The notes under the pieces were generated by a model. The model was not told where the DNA came from and did not search any database. It saw nothing but the letters and a program-made list of their open reading frames with translations. Below, piece after piece: positions 1 to 9,340 of a DNA stretch of 64,000 nucleotides; the first letter of the stretch is position 1, and each line of letters opens with the position of its first letter. Position numbers and translations under genes: made by a program. The stretch comes from Chryseobacterium gleum (GTDB lineage Bacteria > Bacteroidota > Bacteroidia > Flavobacteriales_D > Crocinitomicaceae): contig CAMCWF010000007.1 in the NCBI GenBank assembly GCA_945882095.1, positions 37,580 through 101,579 of the forward strand, read 5' to 3'.

Positions 1-848
1 CCGTTTTAGATGGGTTGCAAAATACCTTGGACTTGTGGCGCGCGAATAAAACGAAACCCTTTGTAGATTTTAAGTGCATCACATCATGGAACGCAATGGC
101 CATATCTGCTTTAAGTGCGGCTTATGTAGTTTTCGACAAGGAAGAATACCTAAAAAATGCAAAACAAATAACTCAATGGATCCTCGATGTGCAAATAAAA
201 CAGCATGAGATTTTTCACATCCATTCCAAAGGGGAAAGTAAAATTACTGGACTACTGGAAGACAACGCATTTGTCATACGTGCTTTTATTGATTTGTATG
301 TGGCCAGTGGCGAATTGGATGGGTTGCATAAAGCGCATCAACTTCTTACGCAATGTGTCTCACAGTTTTTTAACAAAGAAAAAGGTTATTTTGAAGATTC
401 AATCAACGAATTGATGGTTGGAATTCTTGACTTACAAGACAATGTGATTCCTGCGAACAACAGTATTATGTGTGAAAACCTCATCAGGTTAGGGAGTTAT
501 TTTAGGAATGAGGAGTGGCTTCGCATGGCAAACGACATGTGTGCTTCCTTGGTTCCTAAGATGGTAAACAACCTCTCTGCCTATTCGCAATGGGGAATCA
601 ACGCCATGCTCTTGGAACAAGGGGTTGTAGAAATTTCCCTCCTTAACATGGAAGAAAACCAAATAGGTCCCTACAAACGAATGTTTCAAAAAAACTGGAT
701 TGTTTCATACCACAATGATTTGCCGGTATCACTCGGAATAACAAAGAAAGTTTCAATCTGTGGAAATCACCAATGCTACATTGCTACCAACGAGGTGTTA
801 GAAGCCTTGGGGTTTTTAAAGTCCTCTGCGTGGTTAAAAGGCGCTTAA
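1..848 (+). CDS. YyaL/SPATA20-type thioredoxin-domain protein, C-terminal part
   Basis: The frame is open to the left edge of the window, so the start and the N-terminal DUF255 thioredoxin-like domain typical of this family lie outside; about 281 residues are visible. The family match rests on a [20 protein letters not shown] stretch, equivalent to the conserved KPxxDDKxLxxWN motif, followed by [15 protein letters not shown] and a C-terminal CxxxxC-like stretch ([10 protein letters not shown]). This part forms an alpha/alpha toroid like those of N-acylglucosamine epimerases and glycosidases. The molecular function of the family is not established. The stop shares a TTAA with the convergent transketolase gene. 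Confidence 0.8.
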   Translation, partial: VLDGLQNTLDLWRANKTKPFVDFKCITSWNAMAISALSAAYVVFDKEEYLKNAKQITQWILDVQIKQHEIFHIHSKGESKITGLLEDNAFVIRAFIDLYVASGELDGLHKAHQLLTQCVSQFFNKEKGYFEDSINELMVGILDLQDNVIPANNSIMCENLIRLGSYFRNEEWLRMANDMCASLVPKMVNNLSAYSQWGINAMLLEQGVVEISLLNMEENQIGPYKRMFQKNWIVSYHNDLPVSLGITKKVSICGNHQCYIATNEVLEALGFLKSSAWLKGA

Positions 849-1792
849 CCTTTTCTAGACATTACTTTTTTTACAGCGCTCACAATGTCTTGCGTTTCTA
901 ACCCATATTTGGCAAGAAGTTCATTCGGCGTGCCGCTTTCTCCAAAAGTATCATTTACAGCGACAAATTCTTGTGGGGAAGGCATATATTGCGCCAACAC
1001 TTGTGCCACCGCATCACCGAGTCCGCCATTACGCATGTGTTCTTCAGCGGTTACTACACATTTTGTTTTACGAAGTGATTTCAAAATCGCATCTTGATCC
1101 AGAGGTTTAATCGTATGCATATTTATCACTTCGGCTGAAACCCCAATGTTTTTCAAGGCCTCTGCTGCTTCAATGGATTTCCAAACCAAATGACCACAGG
1201 CAATGATTGTTACATCCGTTCCTTCCATCAAGACATCGGCCTTTCCAATGACAAAAGGAGCGTTTTCAGGTACAAAAATAGGCACAACGGGTCGGCCAAA
1301 TCGCAAATATACCGGGCCAGTGAATTTTGCAATTTCAATGGTTGCTTGCATGGTTTGGTTGTAATCTGCCGGTACAATCACGGTCATGTTCGGCAGCATG
1401 CGCATCATCCCTATGTCTTCTAACACTTGATGCGTCGCGCCATCCTCTCCCAAAGTAAGTCCCGCGTGAGATGCGCAAATTTTTACATTTTTCTTTGCAT
1501 ACGCAATGCTTTGACGAATTTGGTCATACACCCTAGAGGTTGAGAAATTCGCAAAGGTTCCGGTAAAAGGAATCTTTCCACCCAACGTCATCCCTGCCGC
1601 AATGCCCATCATGTTTGCCTCGGCAATCCCAACTTGAAAAAACCGCTCTGGATGGTTTTTTTTGAAAGCATCCATCTTCAGTGAGCCCGTTAAATCAGCG
1701 CAAAGCGCCAACACATCTGGGTTGGTTTCTCCTAAAATTCTTAACCCCTCTCCAAACCCTGATCGGGTATCTTTGTTTCCTAAAATTTCCAT
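845..1792 (-). CDS. Transketolase, C-terminal subunit
   Basis: 315 residues holding the pyrimidine-binding and C-terminal domains of transketolase. Glu58 in [10 protein letters not shown] is the expected glutamate that activates thiamine diphosphate, and [12 protein letters not shown] (about 111-122) is the conserved substrate/TPP loop. It should pair with the N-terminal half at 3154-3990 to form the enzyme that moves two-carbon units between sugar phosphates in the pentose phosphate pathway. Split transketolases are common in Bacteroidota, but the halves are normally adjacent; here a vWA gene sits between them with gaps of 2 and 3 bases, so all three are probably cotranscribed. Confidence 0.93.
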   Translation of the reverse strand: MEILGNKDTRSGFGEGLRILGETNPDVLALCADLTGSLKMDAFKKNHPERFFQVGIAEANMMGIAAGMTLGGKIPFTGTFANFSTSRVYDQIRQSIAYAKKNVKICASHAGLTLGEDGATHQVLEDIGMMRMLPNMTVIVPADYNQTMQATIEIAKFTGPVYLRFGRPVVPIFVPENAPFVIGKADVLMEGTDVTIIACGHLVWKSIEAAEALKNIGVSAEVINMHTIKPLDQDAILKSLRKTKCVVTAEEHMRNGGLGDAVAQVLAQYMPSPQEFVAVNDTFGESGTPNELLAKYGLETQDIVSAVKKVMSRKG

Positions 1793-1794
1793 GA

Positions 1795-3150
1795 TTAATT
1801 GATTGAAATTACATTGGTTTTGTTTCCTGTGATTGTGAAATATTTTTCGTTGGTGTACCCGGTGGATTTCATGTCTCGTTGACGGTAAATCATTTTGTAT
1901 TTACCCGGCAGCAACAATACATTGGTTGATAAAACAGCGTCCGGAAGGTTGTAAATCCAATCCCAAGTCCCACCTGTGTTTTGAAAGTATAACTGCGCCA
2001 CCAAGGGTTTTGTGCATTTGTATTCCAATTGACCCGGCGCTTCTATTTCTATTGAATTTATATTGGATTGTGTGATTTCAACGGTTCTATAAATCCTCGG
2101 AAGGGTAAGTATTTCCACTTCGTATGTCCCCACCAAATACTTGTTTGTTTCGTTGTATTTTTGAGTATGTAACGTTTTCGAAGATCCTTTGGACATGACG
2201 CGCATTTCAAATTGGGGATTAAAAATACTCTTCACCGAATTCAACCTTAAGAACCCTTGTGCGGCATTTACCTTTATGGTATTGTGCGTGTGCTTGGTAA
2301 GCGAAATATTGTTTTTAACAACCGTAGGAATGGTTTGCACCACCATGTCGTATTTGAGGTTCGGGTCTATAAACAACGTATCGGGGTTTCCAAGTCGGTT
2401 TAAGGTATGCATAAATGTATATTTCAATTGAGGCGTACCGGCTTCATATAGAAACACGGTAACATTGGTTTCTTTCGGCATCCCTTTTATGTCATCCAAG
2501 TTAATTTGGGCGGTCGTTTTGACCAAAACAGTGTTCAAGATTGTTTTAAAAACCTTCCGGAAAGATTCTTTGTCCTCTGCCTCCGAATAGGAGCCAATGC
2601 ATTTAAATTTATCTAAATAGGACAAGTCCATCCCTAAACCGATAACGAATGGGGTGACTTTAACGCCTTTTTCTTTAAGTTTTTTTGCAATTACGCAAGG
2701 ATCATTGTCGCACGACTCTAAACCATCCGTTATCAGAATAATTACATTTTTTGCCAAGGTATCTGGGAAATCAGCTGCCGCAGCTTCCAAGGATCGCGCA
2801 ATGGGTGTAGCACCTTTGGCTACGAGGTTTTTAATTTTTAACTGAATGGCATCAAGGTTATTTTTTCCAAAGGGCACCTCTAACTTCGTGTCATTACAAT
2901 CCTGTTCATTATTGGTTATTGGAAATTGATGTCCATAGACCCTAAGTGCTACCTCCGTATCGGGTACGCCCCTTAAATCTTCAAGTTCTCGGTTGATTAC
3001 CTCCTTGGCTGCTTGAATTCTGGTTTGACTTCCCCAAGAAGCATTCATGCTGTTTGATGCGTCTAGGATAAATAGGATTCTGGTGATGGGTTTGCCTTGC
3101 CCCAAAAGGAGAAATGGAACAAAGAAAAATATCAGCAACCCCTTTTTCAT
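1795..3150 (-). CDS. Secreted von Willebrand factor A domain protein
   Basis: 451 residues with a signal peptide (about 1-18, ending LLLGQG). The vWA domain follows at once: [11 protein letters not shown] gives the MIDAS DxSxS at residues 30-34, a Thr in ATPIARSL and an Asp in LITDGLESC complete the metal site. The C-terminal half looks beta-rich, with two related modules of roughly 75 residues that each end in a PGKY/VGTYEV-like strand. It is probably periplasmic or surface-exposed and binds a protein or metal-bridged ligand. Unexpectedly, it lies between the two halves of transketolase. Its partner is unknown. Confidence 0.85.
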   Translation of the reverse strand: MKKGLLIFFFVPFLLLGQGKPITRILFILDASNSMNASWGSQTRIQAAKEVINRELEDLRGVPDTEVALRVYGHQFPITNNEQDCNDTKLEVPFGKNNLDAIQLKIKNLVAKGATPIARSLEAAAADFPDTLAKNVIILITDGLESCDNDPCVIAKKLKEKGVKVTPFVIGLGMDLSYLDKFKCIGSYSEAEDKESFRKVFKTILNTVLVKTTAQINLDDIKGMPKETNVTVFLYEAGTPQLKYTFMHTLNRLGNPDTLFIDPNLKYDMVVQTIPTVVKNNISLTKHTHNTIKVNAAQGFLRLNSVKSIFNPQFEMRVMSKGSSKTLHTQKYNETNKYLVGTYEVEILTLPRIYRTVEITQSNINSIEIEAPGQLEYKCTKPLVAQLYFQNTGGTWDWIYNLPDAVLSTNVLLLPGKYKMIYRQRDMKSTGYTNEKYFTITGNKTNVISIN

Positions 3151-3153
3151 GAA

Positions 3154-3990
3154 TTAATAATCTCCAAAAGTTTCTGTTAATTGGTTTAATGCCACTGCGA
3201 GTTGGTCATCGTTTGGCGCCGAGCCATGCCATTTATGGGTTCCCATCATAAAATCAACCCCTTGTCCCATTTCAGTTTTCATTAAAATTACTTTTGGCTT
3301 GTTGTTGGCTATGTTCGCATCAATCGATTTAAAAACCCGCTCCATATCCGTAAAATCGTGCCCGTCCATTTCGTAAACATCCCAGCCGAAAGCTGCCCAT
3401 TTTTGGTCTAGAGGTGAAATGTCTAAAACTTCTGAAAGGTCGCCGTCAATTTGACGTCCATTATAATCAACAATGGCAATTAGGTTACCCATTTTTCTTG
3501 CGCTGGCATACATTGCCGCTTCCCAAACCTGTCCTTCTTGTAATTCTCCATCACCCATCAAGCAGTAAACCCATTTATCGTCATTGTTCAAACGTTTGGA
3601 GGTGGCTGCACCAATGGAAACCGACAATCCCTGTCCTAAAGACCCTGATGCCATTCTAATCCCCGGCAACCCCTTGTCCGTAGATGGATGGCCTTGAAGT
3701 CGGCTCGATAATTTACGAAAAGTTGCAAGTTCAGAAATGGGAAAAAATTCAGCTCTGGCTAGAACAGCGTACCAAACGGGAGAAATATGACCATTCGAAA
3801 GAAAAAACATGTCTTCATTCCTTCCGTCCATTGAAAAATTTTCGGCTGAATACCGCAGCCTGTTAAAATAGAGATAGGTCAGTAGGTCTGTGCATCCTAA
3901 AGATCCTCCAGGATGTCCTGAGCTTACCGCGTGTACCATCCTTACGATGTCACGTCTTACTTGAGATGCCATTTTTTGTAAATCCATCAT
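3154..3990 (-). CDS. Transketolase, N-terminal subunit
   Basis: 278 residues containing the thiamine diphosphate (PP-binding) domain. The TPP motif starts at GDGE (146-149) and ends at VDYNGR with Asn177; the active-site histidines are in SSGHPGGS and LSNGHISP, and GSLGQGLS is also conserved. It needs the C-terminal half encoded at 845-1792. First gene of a tight three-gene operon. Two consecutive ATG codons begin the frame; the first is taken, but residue Met7 is also possible. A TAGATTTG box lies about 20 bases upstream. Confidence 0.93.
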   Translation of the reverse strand: MMDLQKMASQVRRDIVRMVHAVSSGHPGGSLGCTDLLTYLYFNRLRYSAENFSMDGRNEDMFFLSNGHISPVWYAVLARAEFFPISELATFRKLSSRLQGHPSTDKGLPGIRMASGSLGQGLSVSIGAATSKRLNNDDKWVYCLMGDGELQEGQVWEAAMYASARKMGNLIAIVDYNGRQIDGDLSEVLDISPLDQKWAAFGWDVYEMDGHDFTDMERVFKSIDANIANNKPKVILMKTEMGQGVDFMMGTHKWHGSAPNDDQLAVALNQLTETFGDY

Positions 3991-4009
3991 TTCCTATAAA
4001 TTATGAATA

Positions 4010-4017
4010 CAAATCTA
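4010..4017 (-). promoter_or_regulatory. -7 box (TAGATTTG) of the transketolase operon
   Basis: An exact match to the Bacteroidota TAnnTTTG element 20 bases before the first start codon. No well-spaced TTG -33 element was found; the nearest TTTG is 24 bases further upstream. Confidence 0.4.
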
Positions 4018-4151
4018 GCTTTTATTCATTTGTGATATCGACAAAGCGCGAAATTTGCATTGCAACTTATCAAAACATACAACGTCTTCATCGGGCACTC
4101 AATTTTTCCATTTGTGTTCAAAATGGTAAATTCGTATTAAATTCAATCGAA

Positions 4152-4538
4152 ATGAAAAAATTATTGACCTTAATTGTCCTATTGCAGCTAAGCTTCTTAG
4201 GATGGTCGCAATCAAAAAAAGTTCTCAAAGAACTAAAGAAAGTCTATTCCAATGAAGAATTAAATGCATTTAAGTCCGAACATGGAAACTTAGATTTATT
4301 GTTTTTCGCCTACGATCACGCCGTTTATGCTTTTTCAAACAATGGCAAAAAAGACCTTGGAGACTTGCCAATCTCTGCTAATTCAAGCCATTTTACGGAT
4401 TTTGGGGTAAAGATTTTACCCTTCAATCAATATTTCCGCAATGAAACACCCAATGAAATCATTGGAATTAAGTCTCTACTTGTATTGCAAAATGAACTGA
4501 GTCAATCGCTTCGCTCGAATTCTAAAGAAAGAAAATAA
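4152..4538 (+). CDS. Small secreted protein of unknown function
   Basis: 128 residues beginning MKKLLTLIVLLQLSFLGWSQ, a clear Sec signal peptide; this ATG is chosen because the longer open frame upstream has no signal peptide and contains unlikely sequence. The mature part is charged, with helical and strand segments, and I recognise no family. Its TAA is followed directly by the ATG of the T9SS protein (no spacer, same frame), so the two are almost certainly translated from one message and may be functionally linked. Confidence 0.7.
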   Translation: MKKLLTLIVLLQLSFLGWSQSKKVLKELKKVYSNEELNAFKSEHGNLDLLFFAYDHAVYAFSNNGKKDLGDLPISANSSHFTDFGVKILPFNQYFRNETPNEIIGIKSLLVLQNELSQSLRSNSKERK

Positions 4539-7001
4539 ATGAAAAAAATATTTGCCCTTTTGGTTTTTATTGCCTCCCTTCAGTCGATGGATGCACAGAT
4601 GTTGTTAACAGGTCCAGACTTTCCCATCGCAAACCCCTTAAACTGTGCCGCAATTATTCCACCTGCCGGCGGGACCAATTTTAGCGATGGTCCATCGAAC
4701 TACCTACCAAACATGGATGAAATTATCACTTTTTGTCCAGATTTAAACCAAGGTTCAAAAGTTTCCATTGCTTTTGCTGTAAACATCGGATTTACCTTCA
4801 ACATTGATCCAAGTGATACATTGTATGTCTACGACGGTCCTTCAATTGCCTCTCCTTTGTTGGGCGCGTATAATTCAGGAACCCACCCAACGGGATTTTT
4901 TGCACAAGCCTCCTTTCAAAACAATCCAAGTGGCTGTTTAACTTTGCGGTTCCGGTCAAATGGAAGTGCTCAAGGCACAGGATGGGATGCCAACGTCGCT
5001 TGTGGGAATCCACAACAACCTTTTTTTCCTCACATGCATGCCTATGTTAATGGGACAGGACCTGACGCATTAAATCCTGCAGACACGGGTTATGTGGACG
5101 TGTGTTTTGGAGACAGCATCTTATTTGTTGCTGACCCCGCCTTCCCATATGCTTTGGAAACGACCAATACAGGTTATTCTCAAAACCCTGGAAACTGTGC
5201 CTACCAGTGGACCGTTGGTGGCGTGGGACAATTTAACAACGACTCCATTTGGTTTACACCCCCAGCGCGTTCTGGTTATTTTGTAGACTTACGGATAACA
5301 GATATTTTTCCACAAATCAAAAGAATTACAGCAAAAGTCAGGGTTTCTCAATTGCCCAGTTTTGCAGGCACTGGGCCTTACCAAGACACTGTATGTTTAG
5401 GACAAAATACGTATTTGATTGGGGGGGTTACCCAACAAGACACCGTAGGTGTTGACATTCCGTTTGGCGAATTTCAAATCGGGGGTGTTTTCGCAGGGCT
5501 CACTTTTCTACCTGATGGCAGCGGCGTGCAATATGCAACCAACATTGGAATTTCTGGATTTGACGATACCACAACCATTACCAGTGCAGCAAACTTTGAC
5601 CAAATGTGTTTGGACATTGAGCATTCATACATTGGAGACATTGAAATTGCATTAACTTGTCCGAATGGTACCACCGTTTCCATTATGAATGCATACAACC
5701 AAACGCCGTTTGGATGGGTCGAATTGATTCCTGGGGGATGTGGAAATGGCATTGGAACGTTTTTAGGAAATGACACCAATCTTGATGGCGGTGCGCCTGG
5801 CGCGCCGGTTTGGTCCTATTGTTTTTCACCAACTCAAGCGACTTTAGGAACCATCTGCAGCGAAAATGCCGCAGGAAATACGGTAATAAATAACTATGGT
5901 TTCCCTTCTATGAACCCCAATGGTGTTTATTTACCCGATGGGAATTTTAATGATTTTATCGGATGCCCTGTCAATGGGAATTGGACCATTACAGTACAAG
6001 ACAACCAAGGTATCGACGATGGATATATCTTTCAATGGGGTATTTATTTTAACCAAAGCTTGTATCCTGACCAAGAAGGGTATCAAAACACAATCGTATC
6101 TGACAGTTGGTCCAACAACCCAACAATTATTTCTGGACAGAATGATACAGCGATCATCATTCAACCCATTACCCCGGGAACGGCAAATTATACCTACAAT
6201 GTAATCGATGATTTTGGATGTCATTACGACACAACGGTCGTGTTGGAAGTATTGCCTTTGCCAAACATTTTCGGTGACACCATCGCTTGTAATTTGTTTT
6301 TACAAGTTAACAATACCTCTTCGTATGACGGAGGTGTTTGGGTTGCTTCAGACACTGCTGCGGTAAACTTCTCAAATTCGAACGCAGAAAACCCACTTAT
6401 TTCAACTACCACACCTGGCATCTATTCAGTCACCTATACCGACAATGCCTGTAGCAATGCCATTACGTCGTTAATTGAATTCCCTCCTTATGTCTATGTC
6501 GATGTTTTGGATTCAGCAATTTGCGAAGGCGCCACCATTGACATCATAGCGGCAACCATCAATTCTGGAACTTTGCAAGCGGGTTACAATCCCCAATCTC
6601 AATTGCAATGGTTCAATGGCTCAAACGACAATTTTATCGTGGTTTCAAGCGCTGGAAATTATTCCGTAACCTTAAACAACGTTTGTCATACTGCCAGTGA
6701 TACGGCGCACATCACCATTAAACCTTGCGACATCGAGGTTCCAAATATTGTTTCCTTGTCTTCGATGGCTGGAAATCAATTGTTTAATGTGGACTATGAT
6801 GGCATACAAACTTTTGAGTGTGTGATTTTAAACCGTTGGGGAAATGTAATTTATACCTACACGGATCCTGCAGGATCTTGGGATGGGAAAACAATGGATG
6901 GAAAACTGGTAGAAGAGGGAACGTATTTTTATAAAATTGAAGCGATGTTTGACGGCGGAATCGAAGTCAAAAAACATGGTTTTGTATATGTAAAATACTA
7001 A
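4539..7001 (+). CDS. T9SS-secreted adhesin-like protein with CUB-like and P-domain regions
   Basis: 820 residues with a signal peptide (about 1-19). Residues about 27-155 resemble a CUB-like domain (DTLYVYDGPS, then GCLTLRFRSNG). About 350-505 resembles a proprotein-convertase P/homB domain (FDQMCLDIEHSYIGDIEIAL, then GNWTITVQDN). Ig-like strands follow. The end, about 735-820, is a gliding-motility-type (type B) sorting domain: FECVILNRWGNVIYTY, SWDGKTMDGKLVEEGTYFYK. It should be exported by T9SS and held at the surface. The ligand is unknown; there is no protease catalytic domain. Confidence 0.85.
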   Translation: MKKIFALLVFIASLQSMDAQMLLTGPDFPIANPLNCAAIIPPAGGTNFSDGPSNYLPNMDEIITFCPDLNQGSKVSIAFAVNIGFTFNIDPSDTLYVYDGPSIASPLLGAYNSGTHPTGFFAQASFQNNPSGCLTLRFRSNGSAQGTGWDANVACGNPQQPFFPHMHAYVNGTGPDALNPADTGYVDVCFGDSILFVADPAFPYALETTNTGYSQNPGNCAYQWTVGGVGQFNNDSIWFTPPARSGYFVDLRITDIFPQIKRITAKVRVSQLPSFAGTGPYQDTVCLGQNTYLIGGVTQQDTVGVDIPFGEFQIGGVFAGLTFLPDGSGVQYATNIGISGFDDTTTITSAANFDQMCLDIEHSYIGDIEIALTCPNGTTVSIMNAYNQTPFGWVELIPGGCGNGIGTFLGNDTNLDGGAPGAPVWSYCFSPTQATLGTICSENAAGNTVINNYGFPSMNPNGVYLPDGNFNDFIGCPVNGNWTITVQDNQGIDDGYIFQWGIYFNQSLYPDQEGYQNTIVSDSWSNNPTIISGQNDTAIIIQPITPGTANYTYNVIDDFGCHYDTTVVLEVLPLPNIFGDTIACNLFLQVNNTSSYDGGVWVASDTAAVNFSNSNAENPLISTTTPGIYSVTYTDNACSNAITSLIEFPPYVYVDVLDSAICEGATIDIIAATINSGTLQAGYNPQSQLQWFNGSNDNFIVVSSAGNYSVTLNNVCHTASDTAHITIKPCDIEVPNIVSLSSMAGNQLFNVDYDGIQTFECVILNRWGNVIYTYTDPAGSWDGKTMDGKLVEEGTYFYKIEAMFDGGIEVKKHGFVYVKY

Positions 7002-7038
7002 TTTCAGGCGCCAACCCCTTTCTTTCATTTTCTTGTGG

Positions 7039-7046
7039 TAATTTTG
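7039..7046 (+). promoter_or_regulatory. -7 box (TAATTTTG) upstream of gap
   Basis: Exact TAnnTTTG match ending 12 bases before the gap start codon; no properly spaced TTG -33 element is visible. Confidence 0.4.
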
Positions 7047-7058
7047 AAAAAAAAAGAA

Positions 7059-8048
7059 ATGAAAGTGGTAGGCATTAATGGTTTTGGTAGAATCGGAAGG
7101 TGCTTTACCCGCTTGTCGTTAAATCAAGATAAATTTGATGTCGCTGTCGTAAATGACCCTGCTGACATAAACATACTCGCTCATTTGTTCAAATACGACA
7201 GTGTTCATGGGCCGTTGAAATTGAATTTTACAATCGTAGATAATATTTTGGTTTTTGAGAATGGGAAAAAAATCTTGTTTACAAAATTTCACAATCCCGA
7301 AGAAATCAATTGGCAGGCCCTAGGCGTCGAGGTTGTCATTGAATCATCTGGATTGTTTTTAACAAAAGCGCTTGCTGGTAAACATTTGAATTCGGGAGCG
7401 AAAAGGGTTATCATCTCTGCCCCAAGTACAGACAGCGATGTAAAAACATTGGTGCTAGGCGTAAATGATGAACTTTTGAGCCAAGAAGACCGCATCATTT
7501 CAAATGCATCCTGTACAACCAACAACGTTGCACCCATGTTGAAAGTAATAAATTCATTGGTTGAAATTGAGTTGGCACATATTTCCACGACGCACAGTTT
7601 CACCTCAGACCAACGATTGCAAGACGCGCCTCACAAGGACCTCCGAAGGGCAAGGGCGGCAAGTCAATCCATTGTGCCAACAACTACAGGCGCTACCAAA
7701 GCAATCATGCGTGTTTTTCCGGATTTGGCGACAAAGATATCAGGCTCAAGTGTTCGTGTTCCTGTAATCAATGGCTCAATGACCGAGCTTACAATCATTA
7801 CGGAAAGCAAAATTTCGGTTGAAGACATTAACAGGGCGATGAAGCATGCTGCTGAAAATGAGCTTAAAGGAATCCTTGGGTATACCGAAGACCCGATTGT
7901 TTCTGTGGATGTAATTGGGTCCTCATACAGTTGCTTGTTTGACGCACAATTGACAACCTTCTTCCATAAAATGATTCGATTGGTTGGTTGGTACGACAAT
8001 GAGATGGGTTATTCAAATCGATTGGTCGATTTGATTTCGAAATTTTAA
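7059..8048 (+). CDS. gap: Glyceraldehyde-3-phosphate dehydrogenase
   Basis: 329 residues, normal length. The N-terminal Rossmann motif is GINGFGRIGR (5-14). Catalytic Cys152 lies in SNASCTTN and His179 in TTHSFTSDQ; WYDNEMGYSNR is the conserved C-terminal signature. It oxidises glyceraldehyde 3-phosphate to 1,3-bisphosphoglycerate in the cytoplasm. The ATG at 7059 is preferred over a GTG 24 bases upstream because the family begins directly before the Rossmann strand. Its stop overlaps that of pgk, the next enzyme of glycolysis, which is convergent rather than in the usual operon. Confidence 0.95.
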   Translation: MKVVGINGFGRIGRCFTRLSLNQDKFDVAVVNDPADINILAHLFKYDSVHGPLKLNFTIVDNILVFENGKKILFTKFHNPEEINWQALGVEVVIESSGLFLTKALAGKHLNSGAKRVIISAPSTDSDVKTLVLGVNDELLSQEDRIISNASCTTNNVAPMLKVINSLVEIELAHISTTHSFTSDQRLQDAPHKDLRRARAASQSIVPTTTGATKAIMRVFPDLATKISGSSVRVPVINGSMTELTIITESKISVEDINRAMKHAAENELKGILGYTEDPIVSVDVIGSSYSCLFDAQLTTFFHKMIRLVGWYDNEMGYSNRLVDLISKF

Positions 8049-9238
8049 TTTTCCAAGGCCATTATTCCGGGTAAAGATTTACCTTCAAAATACTCCAACA
8101 GCGCTCCTCCACCCGTACTTACAAAACTCACATCATTTTCCAATCCAAATTTGGCAATGGCCGCCGCACTGTCTCCACCCCCAATTAAGCTGTAGGATCC
8201 ATTGCGAGTTGCTTCACAAACAGCCATTGCAACTTGTTTGGTTCCGTTTTCAAAAGATGACCATTCAAAAACCCCCATTGGGCCATTCCATAAAATCGTT
8301 TTGCTTTTTTTAATGATTTGCTCAAATTCAGTGATTGCTTTTGGACCGATGTCCAAGCCCATCCAACCACTTGGAATGCTTTGCGTATCTGCAAACATGA
8401 CCTCCGCAGTTTCTGAAAAAGAATGTGCAAGCACACTGTCGACGGGTATGTGGATGTTTACTTTTTTACTTTTGGCAAGGGCTAAGATTTCATTGACTTT
8501 TTCTATGCGTTCTGGTTCATACAATGAATTTCCTATGTCTCCCCCGAGCGCTTTTGCGAATGTGTAAGCCATTCCCCCTCCAATGATGATGTCTGAAGCA
8601 ATATTTAATAAATTCTCAATAATTAAAATTTTATCGGAAACTTTTGCTCCTCCAATAATGGCTACAAAAGGGTTCAATGGATTGTCCAGAATTTTTTTTG
8701 CATTTTGTACTTCAGCTTCCATTAAAAAACCCATCATTTTATCGTTCGGAAAGAAAGAAGCCAATTGGGTTGTGCTTGCATGCGCGCGATGCGCCGCACC
8801 AAAAGCATCATTTACATAACAATCTCCAAGTTTAGATAACGTTTCCGCAAAACCCAATCCCCCTTTAGATTCTTCGGAGTTAAATCGAACATTTTCGTAA
8901 AGCACAACGCTTCCCGGTTGTACTGTTTCTTGCATTTCACTTGTTGTTTCCACAGCAAAAGAATCACAAAACATCACGGGCATCCCCAAAAGATTTTCGA
9001 GACAAGGCAAAACCTGGCGCAATGAAAAACGTGCTTCAGGTCCGTTTTTCGGCCGGCCAAAATGGGAAAGTAACCGAACGGATCCTCCCTGTTTTAGTAT
9101 GTGTTGGATGGTGGGAATTGCCGCCCGAATCCGTTTGTCATCCGTTACAATTGCAGTTTCTTTGTGTAAGGGGACATTAAAATCCACACGAACAATCGCA
9201 ACTTTATTTTGAAAATCATATTGACGGAAATCTTGCAC
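8045..9238 (-). CDS. pgk: Phosphoglycerate kinase
   Basis: 397 residues with the family hallmarks: KVAIVRVDFNVP at the N-terminus, LLSHFGRPK, GDCYVNDAFGAAHRAHAS, and GGGDSAAA near the C-terminus for nucleotide binding. Transfers phosphate from 1,3-bisphosphoglycerate to ADP. The start is GTG; no ATG occurs before the conserved first strand. A TAGCTTTG box lies 16 bases upstream. Convergent with gap, sharing the four bases TTAA that supply both stop codons. Confidence 0.95.
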   Translation of the reverse strand: MQDFRQYDFQNKVAIVRVDFNVPLHKETAIVTDDKRIRAAIPTIQHILKQGGSVRLLSHFGRPKNGPEARFSLRQVLPCLENLLGMPVMFCDSFAVETTSEMQETVQPGSVVLYENVRFNSEESKGGLGFAETLSKLGDCYVNDAFGAAHRAHASTTQLASFFPNDKMMGFLMEAEVQNAKKILDNPLNPFVAIIGGAKVSDKILIIENLLNIASDIIIGGGMAYTFAKALGGDIGNSLYEPERIEKVNEILALAKSKKVNIHIPVDSVLAHSFSETAEVMFADTQSIPSGWMGLDIGPKAITEFEQIIKKSKTILWNGPMGVFEWSSFENGTKQVAMAVCEATRNGSYSLIGGGDSAAAIAKFGLENDVSFVSTGGGALLEYFEGKSLPGIMALEN

Positions 9239-9254
9239 GGCACCTAATTTTTTT

Positions 9255-9262
9255 CAAAGCTA
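9255..9262 (-). promoter_or_regulatory. -7 box (TAGCTTTG) upstream of pgk
   Basis: Exact TAnnTTTG match ending 16 bases before the GTG start; the -33 element is not clear. Confidence 0.4.
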
Positions 9263-9340
9263 AAATATTTTCATCAAATTGAGATTTCGATAAATCACAA
9301 ACCAAAATAATTATGCAGTTTTGTATAAATAATATTTAAT

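Noticed and set aside
3966..4151. N-terminal extension of the small secreted protein
   Set aside because: The added 62 residues overlap the transketolase start region and hide the signal peptide that begins at 4152.
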